Source: Asparagopsis taxiformis (Eukaryota; Rhodophyta; Florideophyceae; Bonnemaisoniales; Bonnemaisoniaceae). From it: a stretch of DNA of 35,824 bases. The notes below the pieces were generated by a model. It was not told the DNA's origin. It saw only the letters and a program-made list of their open reading frames with translations, and ran no database searches. The translations under genes and the position numbers were made by a program. Shown one piece after another: positions 8,047-18,374 of this stretch; the stretch's first letter is position 1, and every line of letters begins with the position of its first letter. The stretch covers positions 1 through 35,824 of the forward strand of contig JALQPE010001712.1 of the NCBI GenBank assembly GCA_030407315.1, given 5' to 3'.

Positions 8047-10974
8047 TTACGTTTTGGAGTATCTCTTTGGTTTCATACAACCCACATCCCACACGTATAT
8101 TCCAGCTGCGTGAAGACCTCCCAGAGTCGTGGGCGGTTCTTCAGGGCCGGGACAAGAGTAAGGGTTCTTTGTGCTCTTATGTTCATCGTAAATGAAACAT
8201 TTAGTAATTGCAGCAAGAAATGGAGGTTTCCCTCCATGTTTGCCACTCGAACCTGCTAATTCCTCGTTGAGACGTGTTCCATGAATTGTTGTGCAGAACG
8301 TTTGTCCATTCTGTTTCGGTGGGAAAAGCTGAGCTAGCCCGACCTCCTTTCCCTCATGTAAAAGAAGAACCTCCTCACCAGCCATGAACGTATGTTGCAC
8401 ATTTTTCTCATGAATACAATGTTCGGTGTTTGATTGAGTCTTCAATTGAGAGCCAAGGAGCACAGAAGTTTTGGCGATTGTAGCGGACTCCTCGGCCTGT
8501 GAGACAGCAGATCTAGATTTGGAACGTGTGACTGTATTTGATACGGTCGTTGGTCTCAATCTCTTGTTATTCTTCCTGAGACCTGCCTGGAGAGATGATG
8601 CTATAAGTTTCAACCTTTGATGTGCTAAACGGAAAAGTGCACTGTCAGCCTCCACAGATGTGCATTTTCGATTTGTTCTCATTGCTGCTATCGCGGTTGT
8701 TAAAGTTCCCGCGTATATATCGATGACGGATCCTTTCTGCGGACAGAAAGTTGTCATTAGCTCTGCAAGAAGGTCAGGGTTTTTCTCTTCAGTTAGCACT
8801 GGTGATTTGGTTCCTGGCTTGAGTAACTTGTGTTGTGGAACAAGGACACCCGATATCGTTGAGAATTTTCGCTTTTCAGAGCATTGTACCATTGAGTATG
8901 GGCTAATAAAGTCAGGTTTGAAGTTTTCAGGATGCCTTCCTGGCGCATACGCCAGTATCCCATACTCACATGCATTCTGGGGGAATAGCTCCGCCCTGGT
9001 GAACTGCAATCGTTCCGTTTTCTTAACAACGACGAAGAGATGCTTCATAACTTTAAAATTCTCAGTCTCGAGAGATTTCATCCACCCAGTTGCATACTGA
9101 ATTGAGGAAAATAGAAAGACAGAACCTCCTGGTACCAACACCCGACGGGCAAATTGAGAAACAGCCCGCATCTCTTTGTCATCGACAAAATTATCGTACA
9201 AACTTCCTGCTCGAGAACGACACTCCGGAGTTCCATAAGGAGGGTCTATCAACATCATGTCGAACCGGGAATCAGTAGTCTTCCGAATTGTTTTATCGAA
9301 ATCCTGCCATCGCATTTGGTGACAGTGAATCCCAATGTCGGTTAGGATGTCTACATTGTTTTCGAAAGTGGCTTTTGATGATGGACTGGATACTTCCTGT
9401 ATCACTCTTTTCCGGGTTTCAAGTCTCTCTGAGGCATTAGTCGAACAAACTCCTTGTTCTGGTAAAATAGAGTCGTTCAAGACAATTGAGCTCGGGTTTT
9501 CTGCAGATTCAATGCGGAAAGAACTGTTCTGATTACCAATGGTAGAATCTGTATCAGTTTTGATCGGAGCTTGTGCTGTACGTGTATCTCCGTTCTCATC
9601 TGGCTTACGTTTAGAGTACTGAGACTGACCCACTGGCTTATCCTTTGTATTGATATTGCTCTGTTGTACTGCACATTGCATTTCCCTAGTTTCCCTCTCC
9701 GAAATCTTTAGAGATGCGAGAAACTTGAGCTCCTTTTGTGCAGCTATCGCGGGGTAATGTTTCCTGTACTGCTCAATGAGAATTGGTAGTATCTCACGGT
9801 TCCCAACGTTTTGCTGGACATCCTCGTCAAGTTTAGTGGTACGTAGCAGATTGTGTAGTACTGTTGTCATTTCATTCGGCCATTTCTCTCTTTCAAGGAA
9901 CGCCTTGAACTTTTGAACTTCCTTGTGAGCAAGAACAGCCTTTTTGAATTGTTCGACAACGGTTGCCGGTTGAGCGGGTTTGATGTACGAGCAAGACGAT
10001 TTCTTCCGGTGCATCAATCCCAACTCTGCAATTCGATGAAGAGTATTTATCTGACATTCGATTCCTTCTTCTCCGGGCATAGACTCTGGTGCGGTCATAA
10101 ACACTGTTGAAGACTTCAGCGATGTGATGTGTACAAACTTCCGGAACACTCGACAATCTACGGTTTCCATGACTTTCTTCTCATCGGAGTTGTCACCATC
10201 ACCAGCAAGGTCAGGGTGTTCACCATTTGTAATTTCACCTATAGTCTTTATCACCCTCATTGGAAGCCGCATTGCAGTTGAGGCTGTTTGTTTTACAGTG
10301 CTTTCTTTCTGATGACCAAAGCCATCATATGCTGCGGCAACCTCTTTTGCAACAGGTCTTTTCCCATTACGAAGTGTCGTGAGCCGGTCTGCTTCATCCC
10401 TCAACCCTTGAAGCATATCGTAGAAAGTAGACTCAACATAGAATGCATCACTGTGTTTTATATTCTGTTGTCGCGCCAATTGTTTCAATACTTGAATATT
10501 ACAATCACCCTTGATAATGGTAACTGGCCACAAAAATCCTTCCCAGGAATCTGGGTACTCGGCAGCAAGATCAGTAATGGCTTTCAGACGATGCATGCCG
10601 TCTACAACTCCGTACCAATCCTTCCTGCTCTTTATTTTCGTGTTTGCTTCGGACTCCGGCAATCCGCATTCGGATTGGAAGTAGTTGCTGATGTAATGAT
10701 GGAATGAGCCCGAAAGAGAGACAACAATTGGTGTATCAGATCCTGCAATATAGTTCAGCCCTCCATTTCCGTTGCTGAGCGATCGTTTCAGGCGCTCAAC
10801 TCCTGACGGAGATATACATCGAATATTTGTCAATGGAATGCAAGAGAGAGGATCCACCGAACAGTTTATAGAACCCTCCATGATATCCACGAATAAAGCT
10901 TTTGCCATTTCAACCTGTTTTGTTCTTGGCGGTGAGGAAGGTCTTTCTCTGGTGGCACATGTGTTCCGACCCAT
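8047..10974 (-). CDS. ParB-like/DNA amino-methyltransferase fusion, element 1 (975 aa)
   Basis: Predicted DNA-binding DNA methyltransferase. Residues about 25-190 form a ParB/Srx-like domain whose key motif is GVVDGMHRL (D125-R129). A long middle region follows, with a low-complexity linker at about 430-540. The methyltransferase domain has DPPY at 577-580 (motif IV), VPGG at 614-617 and an altered AdoMet motif I, DIYAGT, at 752-757. Motif IV before motif I is the beta-class order. DPPY favours N6-adenine over N4-cytosine, but specificity is inferred. Residues about 864-968 (GEEVLLLHEGKEVGLAQLF to GIYVWDVG) resemble DUF8039 of transposon-associated plant proteins. The ATG at 10974 aligns with the MGR start of its element 2 homologue. 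It is transcribed away from the transposase-like gene. Motif I has Ile where Pro is usual, so activity is less certain than for the 31614 copy. Confidence 0.9.
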   Translation of the reverse strand: MGRNTCATRERPSSPPRTKQVEMAKALFVDIMEGSINCSVDPLSCIPLTNIRCISPSGVERLKRSLSNGNGGLNYIAGSDTPIVVSLSGSFHHYISNYFQSECGLPESEANTKIKSRKDWYGVVDGMHRLKAITDLAAEYPDSWEGFLWPVTIIKGDCNIQVLKQLARQQNIKHSDAFYVESTFYDMLQGLRDEADRLTTLRNGKRPVAKEVAAAYDGFGHQKESTVKQTASTAMRLPMRVIKTIGEITNGEHPDLAGDGDNSDEKKVMETVDCRVFRKFVHITSLKSSTVFMTAPESMPGEEGIECQINTLHRIAELGLMHRKKSSCSYIKPAQPATVVEQFKKAVLAHKEVQKFKAFLEREKWPNEMTTVLHNLLRTTKLDEDVQQNVGNREILPILIEQYRKHYPAIAAQKELKFLASLKISERETREMQCAVQQSNINTKDKPVGQSQYSKRKPDENGDTRTAQAPIKTDTDSTIGNQNSSFRIESAENPSSIVLNDSILPEQGVCSTNASERLETRKRVIQEVSSPSSKATFENNVDILTDIGIHCHQMRWQDFDKTIRKTTDSRFDMMLIDPPYGTPECRSRAGSLYDNFVDDKEMRAVSQFARRVLVPGGSVFLFSSIQYATGWMKSLETENFKVMKHLFVVVKKTERLQFTRAELFPQNACEYGILAYAPGRHPENFKPDFISPYSMVQCSEKRKFSTISGVLVPQHKLLKPGTKSPVLTEEKNPDLLAELMTTFCPQKGSVIDIYAGTLTTAIAAMRTNRKCTSVEADSALFRLAHQRLKLIASSLQAGLRKNNKRLRPTTVSNTVTRSKSRSAVSQAEESATIAKTSVLLGSQLKTQSNTEHCIHEKNVQHTFMAGEEVLLLHEGKEVGLAQLFPPKQNGQTFCTTIHGTRLNEELAGSSGKHGGKPPFLAAITKCFIYDEHKSTKNPYSCPGPEEPPTTLGGLHAAGIYVWDVGCMKPKRYSKT

Positions 10975-12041
10975 AATATCTTTAGTAAGACCAGATCACA
11001 AACAAAATCGGACACAAACATAAATCAGGACCACAGAGTTGCTTTCCCAGACGAAAATGATATTGTGAGTTTGGTGCGCAGTGGAAAGATTCCTGTGGAG
11101 ACGACCTGAAGCTTGACCAACAGCTGTTGGTTAGGCTAGCCTAGGCGATGGGCGAGCTTCGAGGGCCTGATTGATACTGTCTGGAAAGTATTACAAGAAA
11201 ACACACAAGAAAAAACATACGGCGTCTCTATCGTTCACGATTCCAGGATTACCTGTCAAAGTGATTAGTTTTTGTTAACGGTAAAAAATAAGTTCTCTTC
11301 AAGCTCTAGAAGGCTAGAACAGTGTTGAAGAGGTTAGATTGCGAAGCTGCCATACGATTAACACTATCGGGCCATACTTTTCAACATACATGCAATACAA
11401 TATGCTTGAGTGGAGTATTGTGATTGGTAATCCTCAGTGGCTAGGTCAATATTTTAGTTGCCAAAAATGTGACAGTTGACATACCAGCTGTATCACATTG
11501 TATACAGGAGTCCTCGAACAAGTTTTATTTCATATCTTCGTCAGTGTCATTCAGTGAGACAAAGTGGTAGTCACATGACTTTTATATAATGATGAAATGT
11601 GACTCACACACGGAGAAACTACTTCCATATCCGCCGTGGAGTGATTCTCATCACTTGGCAGAAATGTGACGAGTGCCAGCTCATTGAGAAAGAACCATCA
11701 GTGATGTGTACAGAACAATCGAAAAGCCAATATGAATAACGAACAGAAGAAGTCACGGAGACAGCAGCACGGATGCTCATATAAAAGCTGTAAATTTGAC
11801 CCTAGTATCATATCGGAATCGGTATTTGGTATGAAGTTATGAGATATCGATGAATAACGTGTCACGATCCAGGTCGAACAACAATCTGTATACAATGAAT
11901 TCATCTTCACATATGAAACATATCGCCATAGGTAAGCTCTAGAAAAGGTTTTGTCTGCTTTCAACTGAATATCAGTATGCATGAATAGGTTCTCAATTGT
12001 TTGCGCTGTACGATCTATCCATCATCACTGAGCTCTTCAAA
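10975..12041. promoter_or_regulatory. Divergent intergenic region of element 1
   Basis: This 1.07-kb gap separates the two divergent starts and must hold both promoters. AAATGTGAC occurs three times in direct orientation (11465-11473, 11595-11603, 11662-11670). A TATATAA sequence is at 11583-11589, about 450 bp before the transposase-like ATG. I did not see the same 9-mer in the equivalent region of element 2. No transcript start can be assigned. Confidence 0.4.
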
Positions 12042-14672
12042 ATGTTTCCGTTAACATACATTCAATATTCAGCCACAGAACGATATAGATCATCCCAACT
12101 CGGAGAACTGTGCAACTCCCAGAAACTAGTTTCTCATAAATTGAACAATTGTCGTTCATTCTTGCCGCATCTATTACACGGTTCAGATGAATACATGACT
12201 TCATCAGAGGGGTCTACAATGTCAATCTCGGAAGCTAACTGTGATGAGCTCTCTGAAAGTTATTTTGCGAACCCCAGGAATTATGATATTTTCTGCTCGC
12301 CCACATATGATGAGCTCGAATCAGCTGCGCATGAAACCCGCATGGATGAACATTCGATTGATGAGGTAAATGAGAGTACAGAGAACGATCTCAATAAATC
12401 CCCACATTACCCTCCTTTCAGTGTCGAAACAGGAAAGAGAAAGTACTCGTTCAAGGCTAGGGTTCCTGCAGAAGATGAGGATTCGGACTTGCGGAAGCGC
12501 CGGAAGAAGGAAGCAAAGGAAACAGGGATTGGCAGGGATTTAATCATCCCATTTTCTCACACAATTCAAGTTCGTGGTGACGACCAGAGTCATTTGATGA
12601 ACATACTCACCAAAGAAAAGTGCTGTAAAAGGATAAAATGTCTTCGGAAAGTTGACCAACGTTTCCTGGCGTCACAACGTTCAAAAGTTCTCTTGATGAA
12701 ACAGTATGAAAGGAGGAATTATCTTCAGAGGATGCTCGACACCAGCACCAATGCATTTTACTTTAACAAGAATCGCGTTTGCAGCCGTTTCCTTGATAAA
12801 TGTTTCGGTTTCTCTACTGATCTTCAATGTTCTGTAAAGGGAACACCCATGAGTCGAAAAACTATGCGTATAACTGGAGTTGGTGGAACCACTGTGGCTG
12901 ATGGAAGGGAGAGGATCATTACCTTCCTAAAGAGACTGTCGGAAAGTACTGGAGACCAAATGCCCGACTCTGCAGAACACCATTTGCCTTTCTTCCAGAA
13001 GGGGCAAGTGTATGACCGGTTCAAGACAGAGTTCGAGCAAATATACAACTCCAAGCCACCTTCAAGAAGCTATTTCTACAAGACATGGAAGCTTTATGTT
13101 CCAAACCTCAAGATCCGAAAAGTCCATCGCTTTACCATCTGCCATGAGTGTGAGTCATTCCGCTCGGCCCTGAACCGGGCTGGGACCGATAAGAGAAAAT
13201 CAGATGATGTGCTGAAAGCGAAGCGTAAACATAATGAAATGGTTTCACGTGAGAGACAAGAATATTTGCGAAAATGCGAACAATCTATCTTATACCCCTC
13301 GCAGTACATGTCTCTGATTGTTGACGGTGCCGACCAGTCGTCTTTCGGCCTTCCACATTTTACATTCTCAACGAAGAATACAAAAGGTCATTCTCTCAAG
13401 GTGAAGCTCGTGGGGGTATTGGAACATGGTAGTGTCAAGCATTTATCACTTTACACACTCACAGAGGAGTTTGAGACGGGGGCAAATCATATTATCGAAG
13501 CTTTGCACCGTACTATTCAAATGAAGACATTTTCATATCCATCGCTCCCACCTGTGCTCTACGTACAGCTTGATAACTGTATTCGAGAGAATAAGAACAG
13601 CTTTTTGCTTGCTTATTTAGAATCTCTTGTCTCTTGGGGTGTCTTCGGAGAAGTCCACGCTTCATTTTTACCAATCGGGCATACTCACACCGATATAGAC
13701 CAAACATTTAGTTGTACATCACGACGCCTACGTACAAACGACGCAATTACGATGCAGGACTTGATGAGACAGCTCCAGCTTGCCTACACACCCTCTCCTG
13801 TTGTCAACAATATGTCCAATATCATCAATTTCTCGGGCCTGTGCAAACAAGATAACTGCTTGAAGAAAGTGAAGCGATTCACTAGCTTTAGGTATTTCAA
13901 GTTTAATCGCACATCTTCTGAGCTTTTTGCGACACAAAATGCTTCAGATATTAATAATACGACAAGATACTTCCGTACAAAGTGCTGTGTGAAGACTAAC
14001 AGTGACGACGACTGGATACCGCTTCTAGAGAATGACAGCGATTCAGGCTTTCTTAAGTCTGTTCCTAACTTACACAAGACCCCACCCACCTCAGTAGTTG
14101 CTCCTTCTAACTACATAGAGGTTAATAAGAGACTTCAATCTGAAGAGACACGGATCAATGACCCAGCAAAAATGCAGAAACTGAGACATCTAAGGGACCA
14201 AGTGTATCAATCTAGGGATATCTCATTTCATTGGAACCTTCGAGAATGTTTTGAACTCGCAAATTCTATCTGCAGGACTGACAACACTGGAGAGGACTAT
14301 AACGCAGAAAGAGATCACCATGATAGAGCAGAAGCCTTCCAGGATCTCGAATATGAAATCAATACATTCGTGGTAGTGAAAGGAGAGCAACAGTCAGCTA
14401 TCCTTCCTTTCTGGCTCGGAAACATCAGAAATGTGGTGCGGAGCGAGGCTGGAAATGTATCTAAGCTGGAAGTGCATTGGTGGGAATTGCGGAAAGGGAC
14501 CTCAGCATACTCAGGGTCTTACGCACCTTCATTCATACAAAAGGGGAACAGTAGTGTACCTTGGGTCGATTTAGTCCCCGTGGAGAGTGTCCATGTAAAC
14601 TTCCATCGGCTTTCAAGTTCTAACAAGATTGGAACTCGTACAATAAATAAGATACGGCAGTGCCTGAGCTGA
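12042..14672 (+). CDS. DUF7869-type DDE transposase-like protein, element 1 (876 aa)
   Basis: Predicted transposase. The ATG at 12042 is the first in the open frame; one at 12195 (residue 52) is an alternative. Residues 1-150 are acidic and Ser-rich, followed by a basic, possibly nuclear-localising cluster (LRKRRKKEAK, about 150-159). A zinc motif H-x4-C-x2-C lies at 362-370. The RNase H-like core follows with IVDGADQSSFGLPHF (D428, D431), VQLDNCIRENKN (D511) and GHTHTDIDQTFS (H547, D551, D553). These match the DUF7869 family and give plausible metal-binding acids. Residues about 769-876 look like a small SH3-like barrel (FWLGNI, VHWWEL, VPWVDLVPV), possibly chromatin-binding. The gene diverges from the methyltransferase, and its stop lies 53 bp from the right repeat. 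The core and its position beside TIRs argue for transposase, but no catalysis is shown for this family. Confidence 0.85.
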   Translation: MFPLTYIQYSATERYRSSQLGELCNSQKLVSHKLNNCRSFLPHLLHGSDEYMTSSEGSTMSISEANCDELSESYFANPRNYDIFCSPTYDELESAAHETRMDEHSIDEVNESTENDLNKSPHYPPFSVETGKRKYSFKARVPAEDEDSDLRKRRKKEAKETGIGRDLIIPFSHTIQVRGDDQSHLMNILTKEKCCKRIKCLRKVDQRFLASQRSKVLLMKQYERRNYLQRMLDTSTNAFYFNKNRVCSRFLDKCFGFSTDLQCSVKGTPMSRKTMRITGVGGTTVADGRERIITFLKRLSESTGDQMPDSAEHHLPFFQKGQVYDRFKTEFEQIYNSKPPSRSYFYKTWKLYVPNLKIRKVHRFTICHECESFRSALNRAGTDKRKSDDVLKAKRKHNEMVSRERQEYLRKCEQSILYPSQYMSLIVDGADQSSFGLPHFTFSTKNTKGHSLKVKLVGVLEHGSVKHLSLYTLTEEFETGANHIIEALHRTIQMKTFSYPSLPPVLYVQLDNCIRENKNSFLLAYLESLVSWGVFGEVHASFLPIGHTHTDIDQTFSCTSRRLRTNDAITMQDLMRQLQLAYTPSPVVNNMSNIINFSGLCKQDNCLKKVKRFTSFRYFKFNRTSSELFATQNASDINNTTRYFRTKCCVKTNSDDDWIPLLENDSDSGFLKSVPNLHKTPPTSVVAPSNYIEVNKRLQSEETRINDPAKMQKLRHLRDQVYQSRDISFHWNLRECFELANSICRTDNTGEDYNAERDHHDRAEAFQDLEYEINTFVVVKGEQQSAILPFWLGNIRNVVRSEAGNVSKLEVHWWELRKGTSAYSGSYAPSFIQKGNSSVPWVDLVPVESVHVNFHRLSSSNKIGTRTINKIRQCLS

Positions 14673-14694
14673 AGGACTACCTCTGCGGTGGACC

Positions 14695-14898
14695 TCAGCC
14701 TTTTCCAAGCACATTCATAGATCCATGAACATAGTTGTGCATCAATCTCTTAGGAAACTGAGCAGGTTTAGATACGCCAGAATCGCTATCTGGATTAGAA
14801 ATGTGCGCTGAACCATCGTCCGAATCAGCAGTGGCGCTCGGCGATCTCGAACGCGCTTGGCGTTGTTCGAAGCGAGGCGTAGATTTTGCAGTATCCAT
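14695..14898 (-). CDS. Hypothetical 67-aa ORF, mirror copy at the right TIR edge
   Basis: Shares its first 57 residues with the frame at 7514-7741, then ends with a different ten-residue tail in unique DNA. Its tail runs convergently towards the transposase-like gene without overlap. No motif is recognised and it is probably not a conserved protein. Confidence 0.12.
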   Translation of the reverse strand: MDTAKSTPRFEQRQARSRSPSATADSDDGSAHISNPDSDSGVSKPAQFPKRLMHNYVHGSMNVLGKG

Positions 14899-15441
14899 AG
14901 ATGGGCTGGTAAAAATGAGACGAGTTTCATAAGAGGTGAGGATGTGCACGGCGGATATATGCGTGCGTGGTGCCGGGATGGGAAGTCATGGTTTGGTCGT
15001 TCAGCCCAAAGAAAGCAGACGCCGCACCTACGCTACACATCACATCTCTTTGTGACACCAATTCACCTCTGGCATTCCTACAAAGCCCTTTGGAAAAAAT
15101 ACATCGCGTGAGCACACCACCAGCCCTATGTAACTAGGTTCGATCGTATGGTGGATGAATTCTTTACACGTGAGCGAAACTGTTAGATTGCAGCAGTGAG
15201 TATGTAAGACGCACCGATGGCGCGTCAGGTATGACGCTAGACAATTCATCTTTGTACCTTAGTAATGGCATACAAAGAGGAGTTGTGTCGTCACGCGTGG
15301 GATGTACATTCATGCCTTCTCATTTGCAGTGATCGACCCAGACTGTGTCATAATCCTCCTGCCCACCCCAAAGTCTAATGAAGACTATCCCAGATGCGCC
15401 TAGTCGCTTCTGCGTGCTCTATCGCTTGTTTTTTCTTTTGA

Positions 15442-17407
15442 CAATGTCGACAGCCGCGATCGCTGCGATCAGCAATCCTGTCAGACTTTCATATCTATCG
15501 TCATGTCGTCGGTCTCATAGTCGTGAAATTTTGCTCTGGAATACTTTTCAGCGGTATGCGAATCATAGTCTCCCCAGCGCAGCGCGATATCAATCCAAAA
15601 CCCTGTTGAGGTACCTTCTTCACTTCCCGGAGCATATTGATCATTTGAAAAATTTGCCGAAAGCAAGGACAGTTTGGATACTAGCGACTTGTGTGCAGCG
15701 GTGACAAGAATATCGACACTGGACGAGTTCACCTTAACAGACTTGCACGGATGAATCAATTAAATCTTGAAAATCCCCCTGCAGACAGTACAATAGAATG
15801 GGTGGAAATAACAAACGTCGAGAACTGAAGGCTTCTCATCACACCACAGCAGTTCGAGTGAGACATGTCTTTGAATGGTACATTCACGTTGTTCTTCGAT
15901 GGGATTTGGTTAGCGACATTGCGATCCACGATGAGACGAAGGGTTCCACTCAACTTGAGTAATCAATCTTCTCAGCGAAAGAATAAAGCAGTGCCGGTAG
16001 ATGTACAATTAGTTCACCTAGTTCGCGAATAGTCCGCGTTTTTCAGCTTCATACCACGGATAAGGATACTGGTTATGGTACAAGTCAGTGCCTCTCCTGA
16101 GCGCCTCAACCATATGCACTGCAATCAAATACACTCACAATTGTCCACAAAGTCAACATTCATTTCTTTCAACGCACCCTGACATAGTAGATGCTCATTG
16201 ATCCGATTCAGCGTCTCGCGACGATTGTCGTATGCTTGTTCGATGGGTGCTAATCCTTCCTGCTGCAATTGATTGAGAGGTGAAATAGTTGTATACTGCC
16301 CATTCAATCTTGCCAGTGGTAAAATCTCAAGATTGGCGTCATGCTTGTACGGCAATCGCGCAAACATAATGGGAGCGAAGCGGCGACTTTACAGCAATCG
16401 GACCATGAACGATTACATTATCATCCCTTCATCAATTGAGATGTGAGGACCGTCCGTGAGACATCTGCACTGCCGCTTTGGCCCTCCATCGAGCTATAGT
16501 CGCGCCATTCCACCTCGATTCTTGCTGACGATTGTTTTGTCAATGGTTGCACCTCGACATATTCGCTCCCGGTTGAAATGGGTGACATTACTCCACTAAT
16601 TCACTTTGCAATTCACATAGCACATAGTCATATCTCCAAGAAGACAGAGAATATTGGCCATTCACCAATTCATTCCCATCACCATCACCTTCGTCTAGCT
16701 CTCGCCCGCTAATATCACTGTGCTGAACATGTTCAAATCTGGAGCCATATAGTAACAAATCGCTGAGGACCTTTGTAGTATAACAAACTCATTGATGAAA
16801 GATAGAAATAGTTCCGCTGTGAGCATTTGACGTTGGCTACATTAGTCGATGGTGTCGGGAAGCAGTTGAGGAGCTGCGCGGTGGAGAGTAGCCATGATTG
16901 AGAGAACAAGGTAGAAAGGTCAGTATGAAAGGCTGTTGGTGAAAGGAGTGTCTCGCAAGGGCTTGGATTCGTAACAACAATCTGCCACAGAATTATTTTC
17001 GCGGTCGTCGTAAAGCTCCATACAGATCGCCTCCAGTGACTCAAGTTTCTTGACATGGTCCAGATAATGGAGCGGAGGTTCTTCATCGTCACAAGTTGGC
17101 AGTCCTATGCGACGAAAATGACGACAAGCACGCTTCGTTCCCCCATCATTGTTGCCCCGTTGCGCCTGTGAGACTTGTTCGAGAACATGCGAAACTTGGC
17201 TAACAAATCGTTTGACATTCGTGATGTGATAAAGGCCCCCACTTCGCGAAGCTGCTCCCAGGGAACCGGCGTACTTTCGGGAAGTCTCAACAGTGCACGA
17301 GGCGTATATTTGAGTGTGCTGGGATACGCTTACTTCTCTCAGTGGACATTCTTAGCGTTCATGTCGCCATGATATCTCATAATCTTCACAAAGAATCCGG
17401 AGGTATG
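15442..17407 (-). pseudogene. prp8: Captured PRP8 relic, right mirror copy
   Basis: Mirror copy of 5005-6970. The same fragments are present in the same order on the minus strand, for example the segment with WIDIALRWGDYDSH at 15481-15759 and the one with LPYKHDANLEIL at 16125-16367. All frameshifts and stops seen in the left copy are shared. The gene was therefore already broken when the present repeats were formed or last homogenised. Confidence 0.9.
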
Positions 17408-18163
17408 TCCTGTTCATGCGTATCGTTGAACCGAGAAAAGTACCCTCTACGCACTGGCGCGCGCTTCGCGCGCGTGTATCCGATCGGCCGGAATTGTATT
17501 TGCCAGAGCAGGCAAGTCTTGGCTCGCAATCCCCAAATATTTCCCATTCCAATATACCCATACACTCTCACATACTATGATAGTGTAGCATGTCCTCATA
17601 ACTACCGTATTCGCATTTCTATCTAGGCTTGAATACACTTTTACAGGACTGGATTATAGTGTCGCAACTGCAGAAAGAGCACCCTGTCCATACACCATTC
17701 TCCCTCTACTTCTCTGTACACTACTGAAATGGCCATGTGCAGCGGTTGCTAGGGAAGTTGCACGGCACATGGCCAAGTACAACTGAGCGTGCCATGTGTG
17801 CAACGTGTGGTCATATGAGCCAGTAGGACCATAGTATTTCGTAAAGTATCGTAATGTACAGTGCCAAGTGGGCGAGTAGATTATGAGATTCGCTGCTGCT
17901 GAATTTTTTATTGGGTAGTTGGGGGTTGATTTTTGGATGTAACTATGAAGGAAAACGAGTCGATTGGCTGGGAGGGGCTTTCGGCAAGCATTAAATACAG
18001 CATAAATTTAATAGCGATTTCAGGTAAATCGTTACTACAAGAAGCTTACCTTTGAGCTAGGCATTGTGCACTCATGAAGTGAACGCTTCCTAGAGACAGC
18101 TGTCCTGTTTAGTTTCTCGCAGTGCGTACCGATTGCAGCTTGTCCAGAAGCTACCCACAACAT

Positions 18164-18181
18164 ATAGGACACGTGTCCTAT
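18164..18181. promoter_or_regulatory. 18-bp perfect palindrome, right copy
   Basis: Mirror copy of the palindrome at 4231-4248, about 190 bp from the right end of element 1. Confidence 0.4.
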
Positions 18182-18370
18182 CGTCATGATACCAACTGAG
18201 GCAGAATAGAATCCATATAAACTGTTTAAAAGCTCAAAAAGCGCTCAAATCATATCCACCCGCTAGAATGAGGCTCCAATTAGCCCTTTACCAACAGCAA
18301 ACATAAATCCACAGACTTTTAAACTTTTCTGATATAAATATTTTTTTCTGAATTACTGGAAATCAGTGTT

Positions 18371-18374
18371 GTAT
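18371..18374. other. Target-site duplication, element 1 right (GTAT)
   Basis: GTAT directly follows the last base of the right inverted repeat and matches 4038-4041. Confidence 0.65.

Larger units (their letters stand above)
4042..18370. mobile_element. Element 1: 14.3-kb transposon with transposase-like and ParB-methyltransferase genes
   Basis: The element is bounded by 3,645-bp inverted repeats starting 5'-AACACTGATTTCC and by GTAT duplications. The unique core (7687-14725) holds two divergent genes: a ParB-DNA methyltransferase on the minus strand at 8047-10974 and a DUF7869-type, DDE-like protein on the plus strand at 12042-14672. Both frames are full-length and intron-free. The repeats carry a captured PRP8 relic. 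Element 2 (25801-35813) has the same gene pair, terminal motif and duplication length, but different repeats, so this is a second family of one group. I know of no named eukaryotic superfamily with this combination, but I could not search for one. Confidence 0.85.
14726..18370. repeat. Right terminal inverted repeat of element 1 (3,645 bp)
   Basis: Mirror image of 4042-7686 with identical length, ending ...CAGTGTT at 18370 before GTAT. The inner edge is at TGAACA (14726-14731), 53 bp after the transposase-like stop. Mirrored reading frames agree completely, so the arms are very young, recently homogenised by gene conversion, or an assembly product. Confidence 0.95.

Noticed and set aside
11997..12041. 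Longer transposase reading frame starting at TTG 11997
   Set aside because: TTG is not a normal eukaryotic nuclear start. The first in-frame ATG at 12042 was preferred, with 12195 possible.
15378..17638. Many open frames on both strands of the right arm of element 1
   Set aside because: They are exact mirror copies of frames in the left arm and mostly cross a broken PRP8 relic, so they are not independent genes.
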